Part shown: positions 1 through 17,293 of the stretch, piece after piece
Numbering within the stretch: the stretch's first letter is position 1
How the letters are laid out: each line of letters begins with the position of its first letter
Source: Amblyornis subalaris
Lineage: Eukaryota; Chordata; Aves; Passeriformes; Ptilonorhynchidae
Length of the DNA: 64,000 nucleotides
Assembly (NCBI GenBank): GCA_018881555.1
Contig: JACAXG010000050.1
Location: forward strand, 744,001-808,000
Direction: 5' to 3'
Position numbers and translations under genes: made by a program
Notes under the pieces: generated by a model
Told to the model about the DNA's origin: nothing
Seen by the model: the letters and a program-made list of their open reading frames with translations, nothing else
Databases searched by the model: none

Positions 1-3000
1 TATATAAGTGAATGAAATCTGAGATGGATAGATAGATAGATACAGACAAATATATAAGACAGACGCACATATATGTGTTTCTACATGTGCATCTAGACTA
101 GGGCTAACTTTTACAGATGTGTAATTTTTTTCTGCCTGGAAATTTAGTTATAGATGGATCTATAGGTTTCAGTTGCTCATCTGAGAAACCAGGTTGCCAA
201 CTCTGTAGGAGGAGGTAGCTGCAATTTGATCTTTTACATGTTTGAAGATCCTGGACATGTTCTATCTATACAGATCAGCTTTATGCTGGACATCTGATGT
301 GCACATGTGGAAAACATGACAAGATTGGAACGAATTGGATNTAACGTACATGTGCAGATCCAAGCGTACAACCTTTAGCCGGTAAAGCAAATATTCCCAG
401 GGCAGTATACAAACAAGCACATCAGTGCANCAGCAACACAAGGAGGACATCAGTCCCAGACTGAGCATCCAGCTCATCGCACTTGGAACATTAAAAAATG
501 CTGGGCACTGTTCTATAGCCATACACCTCTCAAATGTTTTTTCCTGCTCACTCTTTCATACTCAAGCCACCAGGATAAAGCAAGGGTTAAGCTTCCACCT
601 TTCTTTCTTTCTTTACAGAAAGAAGACTGTTCCACAGTACCTGGGTCCTGGGTAAGAACTCTAGGCAAGACAGAGTTTCCTCATATCTCTTTTAAACCCA
701 GTAGGTTTCTGCTGTGGAATTGTCCCCTGGATTGNAAATGAAACTCCTTTTCATTATGTGTAGGTTTTTAATCTCAGTCTTCTAGTCCTTGTCAACAGCT
801 TTTGACCATCTTTTACATGTATGAAAAATTAGGTATTCTCTTGCTTATTCTTCTAAGAAAATTGTATAATTTGCATTTTTGATTGGATTTATATATAGTT
901 TTGATTTCCTTCTTTGTTGAGGATAGTGGCTTANATTTGTTTGATACAGCCCTTTAGGATCTAGAGGTAGACTTTAAACTACGGGAAAGGCAAAAATCTA
1001 ATTAAACTACTCTGAGGGCATCTTAAAAGTCTAAATGAAAAATATTTCTACCCAAAATAGTTAGTGAAACACATAAATACTGGGTCTGTGTTTTGTTTTG
1101 CTTTTGGTTTCTTTGTTTTTTAAACCAAATAAATTTAAGTACATCATTTCCTCTGGATAAATATCTCTTCATTCACATCAAAGTCTTGTTTGTTCACACT
1201 AATGCTGTTTCTATGAAAACNTGGATATGTTGGTGATTGTTAGGTACAACAGAATAGGAAATCACCAGGTTGTTTGAAATGCCATGTCTTGAAGACAGCA
1301 CTGTTTCTTAGGGCATAGGCTAAACAGTCCCTTTAATTCATCAATGCATTTTTGTTTCTTGTTCGAATGGCTAATTCAGCTCACTTGATTGCCCGTTTTT
1401 TAAAAACTTTAAAAAATATATCTTCTCTTGAAAGAGATGTCATTATCTGTGGGGTAAATTATCTTGTAGAATGGTGAATTTTAGATTTTTTCNGTAGCTA
1501 AGGCAGAATTTCAGTGTTCAAGAATTACTTCTTGTTAAAAGTTGAATCCAATCTCCCAAGTAAATAAGTTTCTAAAACAGCGAACTGTTCTGAGATCAGC
1601 CACCGTTAAGGCAAATCTCTTCAGAGCCATCGAATATTGTGTCTAATCCTGTTGGCTTCAGTTTGTTTATGGCAGAAATGAATTTGCTGTATCTCTTATA
1701 AAACCCTTGCTGGAGTGTTCTTACAGTGTAAAATGGGAGCTTAGGAGAATTGCAGTCTGGGGAAACTGGATTTTATCTCAGCTGAAAACTGGTGTGTGGC
1801 CTTAATAATCCTAGCAACACATTTCCTTTGATAGTGTTGCCTTTCGAAAAATTGATAGGCCTTATTGTATTTGCAGGTGACTGGTAGGGGGATAACAGCA
1901 GATAAAACAAAGGGATAAACAATATTGTATTTCTCCTTTATTAAGAAATTCTTCAACAAAACTGTTGCTGCTACAAAGTTATTAAAGGAAACTGAAGGGA
2001 GTGAAGTACCCTGAGTAATTTGTAATGGAAATGTCTTTTTCAGCCTTCTAATATTACTGTTTGTTTATATGTCTACTGTGTTAATTCCTTCACAATTCAT
2101 TTCTTCATGTTCCTTTCTCTGTTTTACATTTCTCTTCAACCTTTGGTAGGGATACCTGGTTGTAATACACAACTTTTGGTTCAAACTGCTGTTCCAGAAA
2201 GCTCAAACAATATAAGAGACTGTAAGTTTTCTGATAAAGGTGCTTCAAAATCAAACAATATTTGGTTTAAACATAGTAATTGCCGTTTTACTTCTGGGAT
2301 TGCTTTACGACAGCTAAGAAATTCTAAGATAAATAAGAAATAGGAATTTTATGTCCAAAAGTCGATTCTGTACAGAAACATTTTTTGAAGTATTAATGAA
2401 CATTATATTTTATTAATAATCCCCAACTGGAAGTTATAACTTCATTTTCCAGAAAGAAAAATTACTTTTAAATGTTTCATGTGTCAAAAGATGAGAAAAA
2501 CATCTTCCTGAAATAAATCAAGGCAATTAGTATATCAGGTATTGAATGTTTNTTTGTAGGCTTCTTTACAAAACCTATGATCTGAATATTTGAAATATTT
2601 CCTATGAAGCAAGCCTACAGTCTCATCTGAGATGCATGATTTTATAAAAGGGAATAAAAAGGCACTAAACAAGTTTTGCTGTAACCCCTTGTGAAACCTG
2701 TTGTTAACGCAACTAAATGTTTGAAGTGTTGGCCAATATTCCAAATTTAAAGAAAAAACAAAAGTACCAAAAAGTTAATGCATGCAGCTAGAAAATAATT
2801 TCTTTATTAGAAGATTTTGTATTGTAAAGTCACGTTTCTTGTCTCCTGTTTCTTGTTCCTGAATAAGCACAAATGGCTATTTTTGGACAAGGTTGCTTCT
2901 ACTGGTAGATTTGGATAAAAGTACATGTGCATTAAATTTAGTACAGTTTTTACTGGTATTGCTTTAAAAATGTAGGAATTAGTGTGCCTTTTAAGGCCAA

Positions 3001-3803
3001 TGGTTCCTCTGCTCAGTCTACAGCAAGCAGGATCAAATGCTTTAGAGAAAGNGATAAAAAATGTGAAAACTCTTAAATACAAAACAACCATTCTAGGCAG
3101 GAATCTTTCCTATAACAGTCTGTCATTTGGCAGAGGAGTCATAAATTGGGGGTGGGAGGAAAGTTCTGCCTTAGTTTTGTCTTACTTCTTTTCTTCCCCA
3201 ATCGTGCTGGATAGAGAAAATCATAATTATTCTGTTCTGAGATTAGCTGTTTTCTAAAAGAGAACATTTGTTGTGTTCTGCANTCCTGATCTGTGCTGTA
3301 TCATTAAGGTGTACATTGAAACCCAGCAGTCAATAATATGTTGAGTCTGTTATGCACAGTGCATCCCTTTGAAGAAACACTTAACATTTTTTTCAATTAA
3401 CAGAATTAAAGTAATGCTGAGCCCTCCCACCACCATGTCTGTATATCCATGTGTAGGCAAATGCTTGCAGTACTTATGCTCAGCAGTTGGTTGTTTTCTT
3501 GATCAGGATATGTGCATGGAGGGAGGGGTTGCTACTGATTTTTGGGTTTGAAAAGTATCACCACAGTCTAAAATTTACTTGTACTGATAAAGGTAGTGTC
3601 ATACTGAATCAAATAATTTTGCTAAACTGTCTTCTTCCACTTAAAATGTAGCTAGCCAAAATTATTCCTCACTTTTTAAAGCATTAACAGAACTAGCTTT
3701 TTTTTGAACCTCTGGAATACCAGTGTTCTTGATCTAAACTTAAATTTTTATATAGTGATGAATGTTATCCTCTTTTGTGCTTATTATTTGTTTTCTTTGA
3801 AAG
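1..3803 (+). other. FMN2: FMN2 upstream intron (partial)
   Basis: This stretch lies before the acceptor of the FH1 exon and is AT-rich. A short (GATA)n tract sits near positions 26-43. I could not recognise here the conserved small exons that precede the FH1 exon in vertebrate formin-2. Two exon-like segments, 617-649 and 2150-2220, have splice-like borders, but their phases do not fit the exon at 3804; they are discussed in the findings and rejected lists. The open frames of 60-94 codons do not resemble any family I know. The gene's start and N-terminal coding part must lie mostly or wholly to the left of the window. Confidence 0.7.
26..45. repeat. (GATA)n microsatellite
   Basis: A short run of tandem GATA units within generally TA-rich sequence. 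It is too short for any functional inference. Confidence 0.8.
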
Positions 3804-6716
<2,913 letters not shown>

Positions 6717-9700
6717 TAGGCTGTTTTTTTTACATAAAGACAGATTTTTGCATGCAGCTGAGATGAATTATGCCTGGTGTGGAATTGTTACTGTATAATA
6801 CATACACACAACAGAAAAATAAGAAAAATAGAGAATGTAGGATGGATTTCAAAGCTGTACATGTTAAAGACTGAAGATTTCTTTTTTCATAAACTACTTT
6901 TCAAGTACGTATTTTCTTAAAAATATCTGTGCTTTATCCACTTAAACAAAAATAATACCAAAATAATGAGGTGCATATATGATGCTTTGAAATTGACTGC
7001 AGATGTGCAAGGAGTAGTATATAAATTATTTTGATTAATTTTATACATTAAATAATGAATTGCATATGAATTACCATTACTTCAGAGAAAAATTATGTTT
7101 CAGCATCTAAGTCCTAATGTTATACCAATCAGAACAGTTCTAAGTTTGTGTTGTGTTTATGTATATAAAGAATATGAAGTTTATACATACAATAAATGAC
7201 AAGTGTAGTTGGGAAAAATCCAACATTAATCAAACCAGTTTCTTGAGACAGAATGGTGTACAATACAATAAAAATGGGAAGCATACTTTAAAATTNAGAA
7301 GTTTAAACCCCAGAGTAAAGGAATTGAATCTGAATGTTTACGTGACTAATAAACTGTAATCTTCTTGGTATCTGTGTAAAAATCAAATTGTGGTGGTATG
7401 TTAAGTAATTTTCAATTAAACTTTCAGGCCACAGAGGGGAATGGTCTTGTGTAGGATCCTAAACAACAGTCAAAGTTATTTTTTTATCTTGGTTTCATAT
7501 TCCTGTACTTTCTTCAAAGCTAGGCTGTTCTTTCCATCATCTTTTGACATACAGATTTTTTCAACATTGGATGCACAGTGGGACTCTTTATAATCTCCAT
7601 TCCCTAGATCTTATATCTGAGCATGACCTTTGCACCTAGTAGTTCTGCAGATCTTGCCCCCAGGGACACATTTTGGTCAGCAATATGAACATGCAAGTGC
7701 GTTACTGTGCGGACAACCTGCAGCAGGCAACAGAACTGGTAGTGAAGTTACAATGATTATCTCAAGGTGTTGGATAAAACCTTTCTCTGGATGGGTGGGA
7801 AAGATAGTGCAGACACAGGTACCACTGTGCTACACTAGGTTGTACCATCTGGGATGGGAGGAAACGTAATGATTCTGCTGCTGCCTTGCTGTCCTGCAGC
7901 AAATCTCCAAAGTGCAAGACTTTTGCTCCTCTTTCCTCCTTCTAGATAAAGCCCTTTTTAATGGTTATTCTGAGCTTAATTACTATCATAGCTTTTTCNG
8001 TAAAAAAAGGAATGCAAAGGTATACGTGATGCTGTTAGTCCCTGCACATTTCATAAGGTTTGGTGATGAAAATCTCTGAGTAGAAAGCATGACTGTTTGC
8101 TTCTGTAACATAAAGAGAGCTTAAAGGCAGACAGCAATTATGAACAAACATTAGATGTGGATTTTAATACTAAGTATTTCTTTTTCTTGCAATGCGAAAA
8201 TTTGGATATTTTTTCAGTAAATTAAAAAAATATAGCTAAAGCTAAATTAAAACAATTGATTGTTCTTAACTCCTTTGAAAAGAACAAGTTTTTTCTGACA
8301 GAAATTTCCACACAGAAGTTTAAGGCAATCAAAGTAGTTGCTGTCATCTAGGACAAACGTTCCTTGAGCCACCCTAATTCACAGAAGAGAATCCTCTGTT
8401 TCTTTTCCTCTGATGATCAAACAAATGTACTGCTCTCCAAAACAGAAAGAAATTGCCTAATAGAGAAGTCTGACTTGTTGAACTGTAGTATCTGGGGAGG
8501 AAAGATTGACCAAACAGATAATCACAGGCTTTCATTAGAAGTACGATTAGAGCTATCATTTATTGCAGATGTCAAAGTTAAATATTCATGTGTGAGAATC
8601 CAGTTTGGGCTTTTCAGAGTACTGAGATGAGACAATTGAAATAGAACAGCTTCACAAATATATTCCACATACACTCTCTCAGCAGTTTGGAATGCAGGAC
8701 TTCATTTTTTAAATTCTCTTCATTTATACTGCAGTAAACACTTGGATAATGAAGTCCATCCATGTTTAGCAGTAGAAACAGTTATTTAGGGAAAGCATGG
8801 CTGTAATTCCACAAGTATGTTTTTATAGGGAGCACCAAGTGCTGTTTAAGTGGTTACTGACTTACATGGCTTCAATGATAGTTACGGGTGTTGTAAAGAT
8901 CTTACAAATGGTGTTTCTGTAGTGATTTTTACAGGGACATGTTATGTAAAGCAGATGTGTTCTGTCACCTGTTGAGGTATGAAGAAGCACTGTACAGAAC
9001 AGAACCAGGACCCTCACTCTGCTGCTTTCCAGAAACGCTCTTGTCTGGCAATTGGTTTTGCTCCTTGCGTTGATGTGCAGGGTCTGTTGAGTGAATGCAT
9101 TGCTTAGAGGGATTGGATGTAAAGTACTGGCTACACTGGAAATAGTAGGCATGAAAATATGTACAGATAACTTTCAAATGTATAAAATATTTGGTACTCT
9201 GTGTAAACATATGATTTTAATAAAACTGTTTTTATCGTAAGCTGATATAAAAATGTATTTACGGGGAAGGCCACATAGCAGGAGGGCGAATTCTAGCTAA
9301 TCTGTAGAAAGATTTGATAGGTTTTGGATGTTTTAGTGGGTGAAAGATTAATTATTTTGAAGTACACTGCTGTTCTGCACGCAGGGCTTTTTATGCTCTA
9401 AGCTATGGAGTATATGCATATGTTTGTTGTGTAGGTATATAAATATGCATGATATAATTATTTCTGAACAGTGAACCTTTTTGAAGTGGTAAAATTATTC
9501 TTACTGTTCTAGGTTATTTGGGGTTTTTTTTGTTAATGAATGAGTTAATTTCACGCTACTCAAGTATTGGTTGCAATTATTTTCTCAGCATGATCATCTG
9601 CAAGTAATACAATATAAATCTATAAAGCTTTAAAAAAAAANCAATATTATATCTAGCATTGACTGAAGGGCACAAGACCACATGTAAATCCATTCCAGAA

Positions 9701-10152
9701 CTTTAAAGAAAGAGAAAGAATGAAGTGTTAATATTTATTTGTGAATGCAGCTGATTTTATTCTTACTGTCTCTTATTTGGTGCTATGGCAAAAATTGTGA
9801 TTTATTTTGCTCTGTTAATGCATATATATCAAATTTTCAGCTGCTGTAAATGTGTGCAGGCTTACTCAATGAGAATGCCTACTAAATCTTCAAAGAAAGT
9901 CCTTTATAGGCTATATTGTAGGTGGGGCTGCCATTGCTACCTATTAAAGTGGTCTGACTTTCATTACAAGTCCCTGTTATAACTGCCAAAATTTAGTTCT
10001 TTAGGCTGCAAGTTTTGTTGGGTTGGGTTTTTTCCTCCCAATTTGTGTGTCTCCTTCATTTTGCCAGTGTTAAGAAAGAAAACAAAGTCTGTTTCTGCTC
10101 ATGTCCTCATAGTTTCATAGGCTTGAATTATGGAGAAATTTTATCATCTATA

Positions 10153-10173
10153 TAGTTAGTTAGTTAGTTAGTT
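10153..10173. repeat. (TAGT)n microsatellite
   Basis: About five tandem TAGT units in the intron. Seen directly. Confidence 0.85.
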
Positions 10174-13100
10174 GTATAAAGGGTTTCTTAAATTTTGCCA
10201 CTCTACAGGTTATAGGTCTGTTCCTGTTGCTTAGGAGGGACTGAAGCATGAGATTGCTGAAGATTCTTTTCTAACTGTTTACTGGTAGCTTGGAAAACAG
10301 GGGCCAAGAGGAGGGAGGCAAAGGAGAAGTAACTGGGGAAGGAGCGAAGAACTGGGGAGACCTGACAGCTGAAAATATAGAACATATTAGCTGTGATTCT
10401 GTGTCAGCTCTGTCTAAAATAATTTCACTCAGAAACTTTTTGTGAGACCNGGGTGTCCTTGACCTGGATTATCCTGTCACCAAATAGTTGATCTCATCAA
10501 ACCTGTGGTGTTTGACCCAAGCAGAGGGTAAAACTCACTCTTATGTCTTGTTCAGCTGCACCATTTAGTTACAATACTAGTTTTGAGCACTTGGCTGAAT
10601 AGTCTTTTTCGTAGAAACCTTTCCACAGCTAGTGTGGACTGTGTGGAATGAGCTTAATTATTAAATTAAGCTGTTATCTGTCTAAAACAATTCTTTGTAG
10701 AAGTTGTTGCAGCACTTAAAAAACATATAATTAGTGAAACAGGAAGAAAAAGTATAGTCTCATTATTAAGGCCACATACCCAAGAATGATGGCAAATGCA
10801 ATATTAAGAATACACTTGCATAGCAAATGTTGGCCAGTGAACATTGAATGGGTTCAGTGGAAAAATGGTATGTAATCAGGAAATCTTGATATCACTGTCA
10901 GCAAAATAACAATATAGAATGGACTGAGCTGACTTGCACAGATTACTTTCCTAACTTTTGAAGTCATTTTAGAAGCTTTACTGATAATCCTCTCACTGTA
11001 CTTTTGGAAAATAGTATACATGTAACTGCAATGAACTTTTCAATCACAGACCATGTGTTTATAATCTATCATGTAAATGAAAAAATGTTAAAGATATTCT
11101 CATGTGGAAAGTCTACTATTAATCTATTGACATTAAGATTTTAATCTCAATTTCCAGCCCAGAATATAAATAATAGGGTACTAAAATTTCATTTGATTTC
11201 AAAAGCCTTAGATGTAAAAAATGTGTACCAATAAAACAGTCTAGGTAATGATTTCAGGATTTTTGAATTTTTAAGTTGGACATCAAATAGCTGTGGTAAG
11301 AGAATACCTCCAGAAATAACATGCCTCTCCAGTCTTTAGAGTTAGAACATTGTTCTTATTTTTTAGTAAGGGGCATTTTACTATTGCTTAGCCTCCTGTT
11401 GAGGAACACAATGCTTATCTACCTTAACTAGCGTGTATCTGAATCTAAGCAATCTAAGTATTTTTTTCACCTGATGTCATAAATGATGAATATTAACTGG
11501 GGTAGCAATCTCTTAGTAAAAGGCTTCTTCTACAGTAATAGCTTTATAATATTATCTTCAAACAGTGCTATTTTAGTGATAAAACAGCACAAAAGGGCAT
11601 GAACTGTTTCTCATCCATATTGGTAAAAGCTTTATTTATGAAATAACACAGCAGGGTAATAGAGAAAATGAATGAAAAGTAAATATTATGTTTAATCTTT
11701 ACCCTCAAGCATAAAGCTTAAGACATGACTGCTTGGCCGCACAAATTTGCATAATANGTCAACAACTTGCATCTAGAATTGTATGACGAAGAGAAAGATA
11801 CAGATTATGAAAATCTTCAGTGCAGAAAGAAACCAGTTAATTTGCAGTGGGGACTTTCACTTTTGGTTAGGATAGGAGACAGGTGCTGAAAATTATGCTT
11901 TATTATTGATGTTCTGTGAGTTCAGTTAAATCATTATGCGCCATCAGCATGGATATATTGTTGGACAGCCAGGACTAGGTGTCAGTTTTGGGAGTTTGGG
12001 GTTTTTTTTGTAAGTTTCTTGTAAGGAAAAGTGTTTGATCTCCCATTATACTAAAGTGACCTCACTACAAGGGACTACATGAAGTAGTCCGTTTCCACTC
12101 TCACAATTGCTATCACTAGTCGGAAATTACTTCCGGATTTACCTTTCAGAAAAGGCAAACCAAAGGTTAACTAAAACCCACCACACACACAAAACTCGCC
12201 CTCATAAGAGTACAATATTATTCTGTTATGCCTTTAAGAAGGATATACATGGGAAAGATATGATGGGTCCAGTTCTGTGATTGCCCATTTTACACTTGGA
12301 ATACACTTGATTCCGCAGAAGAGACTTGTTGTCACAATGCCTAGCGAGAAGGTGACTGCATTACTGCCCTGATCCTGTCTCTTAGCATCTTATTTGGAAC
12401 TTTGTTGTTTCTGTATCCTCTCTGCAACATGCATAAGCGATAGGCCTTTGTAAAGTGGAGTTTCCTGCATGTGACTTCGTGTAATGTACAGTAGTTTTTC
12501 TCAACCAGTGAGAGTTTTGGGATAATTTTACTAAATGCTGGCAGTCACAATCAGAACCAGAAAGCAAGAATCATTGAAAAATTCCATGCATTAGCTAAAT
12601 ATTATTCTGGGGAATCTTCATATTTTTGCTTTGGGGTTCTCATCAAACATGTGTCTTGCATTACCTTTCACTGAATCTCTCTTTGACTGTTTTTGCTTGA
12701 GTTAAACAATCAGGAACAAATTTGGCATGTAGTTTGTTTACTGCTCAACAATGAGGACCACTCAACAATTAGAAAGTTTGTCCTAGACTTCAGGCTGCAG
12801 ATAACATCTCTAGCTTCCTTTTTATTTATTTTTTTAAAATTTGTTTAAAGCAGAGTTCCAGAATCCAAACTAAAAAGGAGCTGTGTATTGTGTCTGAGGC
12901 TTTAGATCTTGTAGAGATTGGGTTTATCGAACTTTTGTTGTTCTGCCTTTAAATGGCGTCACTCGTCTGTAGCCTGTAGGCCCAGACTATGCAGCTGATT
13001 TATTTTATTGTTTTACTTTTAAATGTGGGACTTGCTTTAGGCATTTATGCTAATATTCATATTTTCTGAATTAGTGTTGTATTGTTACAGCCATTCTATT

Positions 13101-14990
13101 GGAGGAAACTCTAGTATTCATGCAATTGACCGAAATGGGAATGAACTGCATAATAGAGATTAGTATAAAAGTTGACATAAACCCTACATTTTAAATAAAA
13201 CCAGACAAAGTTGGTAGCCGCTATGTGAAATTGCTTTATCTGTTGCTGTTCTGCACCCATTCACCTGTCAGTCATGCTCTTTGCCACTCTTTTGATATCA
13301 TCATGGTTCAGAATTTTGGCAGTAAAGATAACTTATTCTTCACGGGGACAGTGGTTTTTTTGTTTTGTTTCCTTCCTGATCACTGTCAAAATGTGGCACT
13401 CAGCAAATAATTATTCTCCTGTCTATCGGCTCACTTTTGGGAAAAGCAGCTTCTTTTTCCTGCTAATATTTAAGCCAGGACTTGAAGGGATTTACTAGGT
13501 CACTAAGTCTGGTCCTATAGCACTGACAGGAATCATGCTCTAGCCTGCCTGATAATAACATAGTATATTTGGTTTTTTTTCTCTAGTGTTGGTCCCCTTG
13601 TTACATTTGTAAGCCTGATCTTAGCTACTGTCTGAGCTTTAGAATGCTGATGGAAAATAGAAACTGTGATTTCACAATTTGAAGCAAATATAATAATATA
13701 TGGGTGCTGAATTAAAAGNGGGAGACTTCCAAGAACAGACTCCAGCTCATCCCTGGTCTTCGGGCCTCTAAGAGAGATCAGTGTAGTTCTGCTTGCTTTG
13801 GAAAGGTCAAGTTGGTTCTAGGTAGGTTCACATCTGAATGCAGTTGTAACTTTGTTTTGTGGAAGACCACTTAACAAAGCTATTTTACTCTCAGATTTCT
13901 TTTTTTGTTTTGTTTTACTCCTGGCCAACATAATATCCTGCATCCGTTTCATTTCTACTTCATTTTTGCAGAATATGTGTGACAGGAAATGTACACACTT
14001 ACTTCAGATTCGCTTTTGCCACTTTGTGTGACTATTGTTGTTTTCTGATAGGACTTTTGCAATGCGTTTGCATTTGATTTTTAATTCACTTTATTTGTCA
14101 GCTTTGGGATAGTTTTCATGTTCATAATAAAGGCAACAAAGGACTGCCACTATGTGTTGACATTAGCAAGCTTAAGTTATGCTATTAATACGAGATGTTT
14201 CAGACTTGAACAATAATGATTGGAGCTGGAATCAACAGTTTCCCCAACATCTTCCATACCAAATTCAGTCTTTTTGGTGTTTGGAACACACAACTTTAAG
14301 GAAAAGTTTTTGAACTTTCATTATGTAACATACCACTTTGTTTCTTTGTGTTGCTCCGCCTTTTCTGCTAGCACGGTTTGGTAGCAAAACCAGTGGAAGA
14401 GATTCTGTTTCTTTTTGAAATTTTGTACTGCTCTTTTTTTTTTTCGTATAGAATACAAGATACTTGTTGGGTTGTTATTAGAGATGTTCATTGCTACTTA
14501 ATTGTTAGAAAGATTGATCCATGCCTTGCTACCCAAGATCTACTTTATTCTGTAATCCCTTTGTAGCTGCAAAAAAGTAAATCAATAACAGCTTCTCTTT
14601 GCAAGAAGAAAATCTCATATTGACCCAGCTTTATCTCAGTTCAAGACTTACATGAAATTTATGTTTCATTTAAAAAATATTTAGTGTTATTATAGCCTAT
14701 TAGAAGACTAGTGCAGGATATCCTAATTATATTTTTCTGAATTACATTAGTTTTCCCTTTGAATGCAGAAAAATCTGACTATCCTATCCTATTTCAGTCC
14801 ATTTGATTTCAGTTTTAAATCCCTAATAGTGTATTACATGGATTAGACAATCGCATAGGAATTTCTTGCTAATTTCTGACAGGTGATGTCAGTAGCTATG
14901 CCTTGAATTTAGGTCTTTGACCTTGTGAACATCAGTTATGACATACTTGTTTTCTAATGTTGAAATTTTCAGTTAATGAGCAGTATTTTT

Positions 14991-14995
14991 GCTAT
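14991..14995. repeat. Target-site duplication, left copy (gctat)
   Basis: The 5-bp direct repeat gctat abuts the TG end of the LTR on the + strand. The matching copy is at 15662-15666. Confidence 0.7.
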
Positions 14996-15661
14996 TGTGG
15001 CATCCCACCCCAAAAAGGAAGGGAACATGCAGGTGCGCAGATGCTCATGGCCAAAAAGGAATGACGAAAGTCAGAAGTTCTGTAAAAGCTTATGAAGTTT
15101 TATTAGGAAATAATACACTTGTCATGGAAATCAATATTATTCCCTCATTTTCCAGTATAAGCACACAGCTGTGGGTTTTGAATAAAGGGGTAGAGTGAGA
15201 AATTAGGGAGAGGGAGGGAGAAAGAGACAAAGCAAGAAAGAAAGATCACCAGTCCTTACTCCAGTGTTGATCCAGCTAATGGGATGTCCAGGGTCGTGGG
15301 ACATGCACACCTGAGCTTCGTGGGGTACCTATTTAGAGATAAGTTTCTTGCTTTCTATGCAAATCAACTGCCACGCACAGTTCGTTCCTCTAGACCTTTC
15401 TGGAAATGGGTTGGAGGGCTTCAGGAGTCCCTTTTGTCTTGGTCCCCCACTACTGGGTTGGCTTTTGGTCAACAGTCCATGCCCTTTTCTTGACCTCATT
15501 CCTGCATTTGCACTGTACCACGTTGTGCTTATCTCCAGGAGCCAGAACAAGGACTTTTGTCCCAGAAAAGTGCTGCCCTACCCCTGTATGGCCCCTTCTC
15601 CAGCCACATCCTGTTAGTTCTCACAGCATGTTATTACCAGCGATCCTCGGTTGGCCACACA
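14996..15661 (-). mobile_element. Solo LTR of an endogenous retrovirus, minus strand
   Basis: This 666-bp block is richer in GC than its surroundings. Read on the minus strand it starts TGTGTGGCC and ends GATGCCACA, the TG...CA ends of retroviral LTRs with short imperfect inverted termini. The 5-bp word gctat flanks it on both sides (14991-14995 and 15662-15666), as a target-site duplication would. Inside, in minus-strand order, there is a TATA-like CTAAATA at 15336-15330, a long pyrimidine tract at about 15245-15198, and an AATAAA poly(A) signal at 15103-15098, giving plausible U3-R-U5 order. No gag, pol or env coding sequence adjoins it, so it is a solo LTR. A 5-bp duplication is compatible with ERVL-like elements, but I cannot name the family. 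A second gctat at 15670-15674 allows an alternative end at 15669. Confidence 0.75.
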
Positions 15662-15666
15662 GCTAT
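15662..15666. repeat. Target-site duplication, right copy (gctat)
   Basis: The direct repeat gctat immediately follows the CA end of the LTR. It is itself part of a small tandem, gctatcca-gctatcca, which leaves the exact end slightly ambiguous. Confidence 0.65.
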
Positions 15667-17182
15667 CCAGCTATCCATGTTTCAGACATACACATTAGCC
15701 CCTTATCTTCAGGGCTTCTACAGCTGTATTTAAACTTCACTGTAGCTAGTTTGGCATCTATGAGGAAAAGAGAATGAAATATCTTCATAATCAATGGTTA
15801 TGAAGGTTTAAGAAGGGAAAAAATAAAATTAAACAATTGGCCAGCCAACCACATCCTCAGAAAACCTATATTATAAGTACTGTGAGTTTCCTTTCCTAAG
15901 TAGTTCCAGTGGCAGAGTTCTGGGTCAGGCTTTTCCTTCTCTTCTGCTGCTCAAACATCAGTGTATAATGCATCTGGAAATTTAAGTGTATCAAAGTTGG
16001 CAATGAATCAGTGAATCACAGGGCAAACATCTTCTGGGTACTTTTATGAATTTTTAAGATGTGAATTGGATCATGAAATTCTTTACTCTGGCTAAATTAA
16101 TTTTACTACTTCTAATCTCTTTTCTATTAATTAATTTATAAATAATTTTGCCAGTGAGGCCGTAGATAATACAGCCTCTTAGTGCTAAAACAGGGACTGT
16201 GTAACTTGGAAAAGATATGTATATGCTTCCCGACTGCAATGTAAAAAGAACTTGATCTTATAGTTCTAATTATCTGGCTTCTCTTTTCTCCTCCAAGTGA
16301 CTCACAAAGTGCCATCAGTGTGCTTAGTACAGTGTAAAACTCAGCAACCATAGTAGATTAAATATTAACCTCTTTCTTCTACGCAATGGTTGTATCCTTG
16401 CACTGAAAAGTATTTAATCTAGAATCACATTGTTTTACAGAGAAGAGTCCTTTTCTGGCATTACTTGCTTCTCCTAACAATGATATAAAATTTACATCAA
16501 GTTGAATTCAAACAACTCTGTGGAAGACAGTCTGTGAATTATAGTCATGCTGCTTTTATGCTTGCAAAACCAACATGTATGAAAGTCTATTTTTATCGCT
16601 GATTTTAACCCCCTAAAGCACGACGTTTTGATGGCTTGATTTTGATTTTTTTTCCTATTTTGAAAACAAAAAAGGTTTGTGACCTTTTATATTCCTTAAA
16701 GTGATCAAAGAAAACCCCAATGTGTACGTGGTTATTTTGATTTTTAAATAAAATTCATATTGGCGCCTACTACGTCAAACATTCAAATAAAATACAAATT
16801 CTCACAGTTTTAACTTACATCAAAGATGGAAATCATTGTGTGGTTTTGGAAACCAAAGCAATTCCAAGATAGACACAGTTGGAATTTTTTTTATTTGACA
16901 GCATGTTTCATACACTTAGTAACATCAGTGTGAAGTCGAAAGTGTGCATTCTAGTGATGAAGGAAGACTAGGGGAACCTTTGTAGCGACTCTTAGGATTA
17001 AATTCAACTAGGTGACACAGCTACTTGCAGTTATAATGGATTTATACAGCAGAAGCAAACTTTAAAAATAATAAATTTGCTAATTTTCAGATGTGTATAT
17101 AGAATATAAAGTACTATTTCTTTAATTTTTTGTAAGTAATCCAAAATATCTTGTACATTATCCTGCAGATTGACAATAATAG

Positions 17183-17293
<111 letters not shown>

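Noticed and set aside
617..649. Exon-like segment bounded by tttctttctttacag and gg|gtaaga (RKKTVPQYLGPG frame)
   Set aside because: Its phase fits neither the exon at 3804 nor the candidate at 2150. The peptide has no similarity to formin-2 that I can see.
13480..13545. Possible old CR1 or SINE tail (gacttgaagggatttactaggtcactaagtctggtcc)
   Set aside because: The resemblance is short and imperfect and could not be extended on either side.
15284..15777. Several overlapping open frames of 69-123 codons
   Set aside because: They lie in or across the solo LTR and start on the strand opposite to it. They look like chance frames in sequence of more balanced composition.
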